Positions 35,844 through 35,847 of a stretch of DNA of 35,847 bases are shown here, piece after piece. Numbering within the stretch: position 1 is the first letter of the stretch; each line of letters begins with the position of its first letter. The DNA lies in the NCBI GenBank assembly GCA_030645955.1, contig JAUSMR010000108.1, forward strand, positions 1 to 35,847, given 5' to 3'. This DNA comes from Gallionella sp. GTDB taxonomy: Bacteria > Pseudomonadota > Gammaproteobacteria > Burkholderiales > Gallionellaceae. Under the pieces are notes generated by a model. It had not been told where the DNA came from. It made no database searches and was given only the letters and a program-made list of their open reading frames with translations. Both the position numbers and the translations under genes were made by a program.

Positions 35844-35847
35844 CAGG

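Overview
The window looks like a chromosomal segment of a betaproteobacterium, most likely a member of the Nitrosomonadales close to Gallionella/Sideroxydans. This rests on overall protein character, gene neighbourhoods (torF-glnK-amtB; DUF2062 near comEC) and fairly high GC. It is inference; no rRNA or tRNA gene is visible to confirm it.

Layout. 1-2750 (minus strand): a nitrogen-control operon, torF-like porin, glnK and amtB (amtB runs off the left edge), behind a good sigma-54 promoter and an NtrC-type palindrome. 3076-3828: a secreted Spy/CpxP-type protein with a long Met/Gly/Cys/His-rich repeat. 4339-6543: a small winged-helix-like protein and the RNA helicase DbpA. 6544-7042: an intergenic region with a strong promoter and three hairpins, a candidate small RNA. 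7043-9694: a J-domain protein followed by three unrecognised proteins. 9747-13222: a divergent pyruvate kinase-like protein, a DUF2062 protein and a CDF metal transporter. 13391-18392: comEC, a secreted HYR-like protein and a beta-propeller lipoprotein. 18593-25316: MarC-family protein, DUF302 protein, mutL, a diadenylate-cyclase-like gene of more AT-rich character, an MHS-type MFS transporter and miaA. 25348-35751: ugd (+) facing a long minus-strand group tyrA, arnT, arnE/F-like, arnB, arnC, formyltransferase (arnA N-half), decarboxylase (arnA C-half), arnD. Together these encode a complete route from UDP-glucose to L-Ara4N-modified lipid A, the modification that lowers negative charge of LPS and gives polymyxin resistance.

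The most unusual aspect is the repeat content. At least six families of palindromic or C/G-rich repeats occupy the gaps between genes. One ~60-bp family, present in six copies (three per strand), has a conserved bulged hairpin with compensatory base changes between copies. In every copy it lies inside or directly against a different, larger repeat. One copy sits in frame inside comEC. The mutL reading frame has likewise absorbed three other repeat-like segments in frame. I regard this nested hairpin element as the best candidate for something undescribed.
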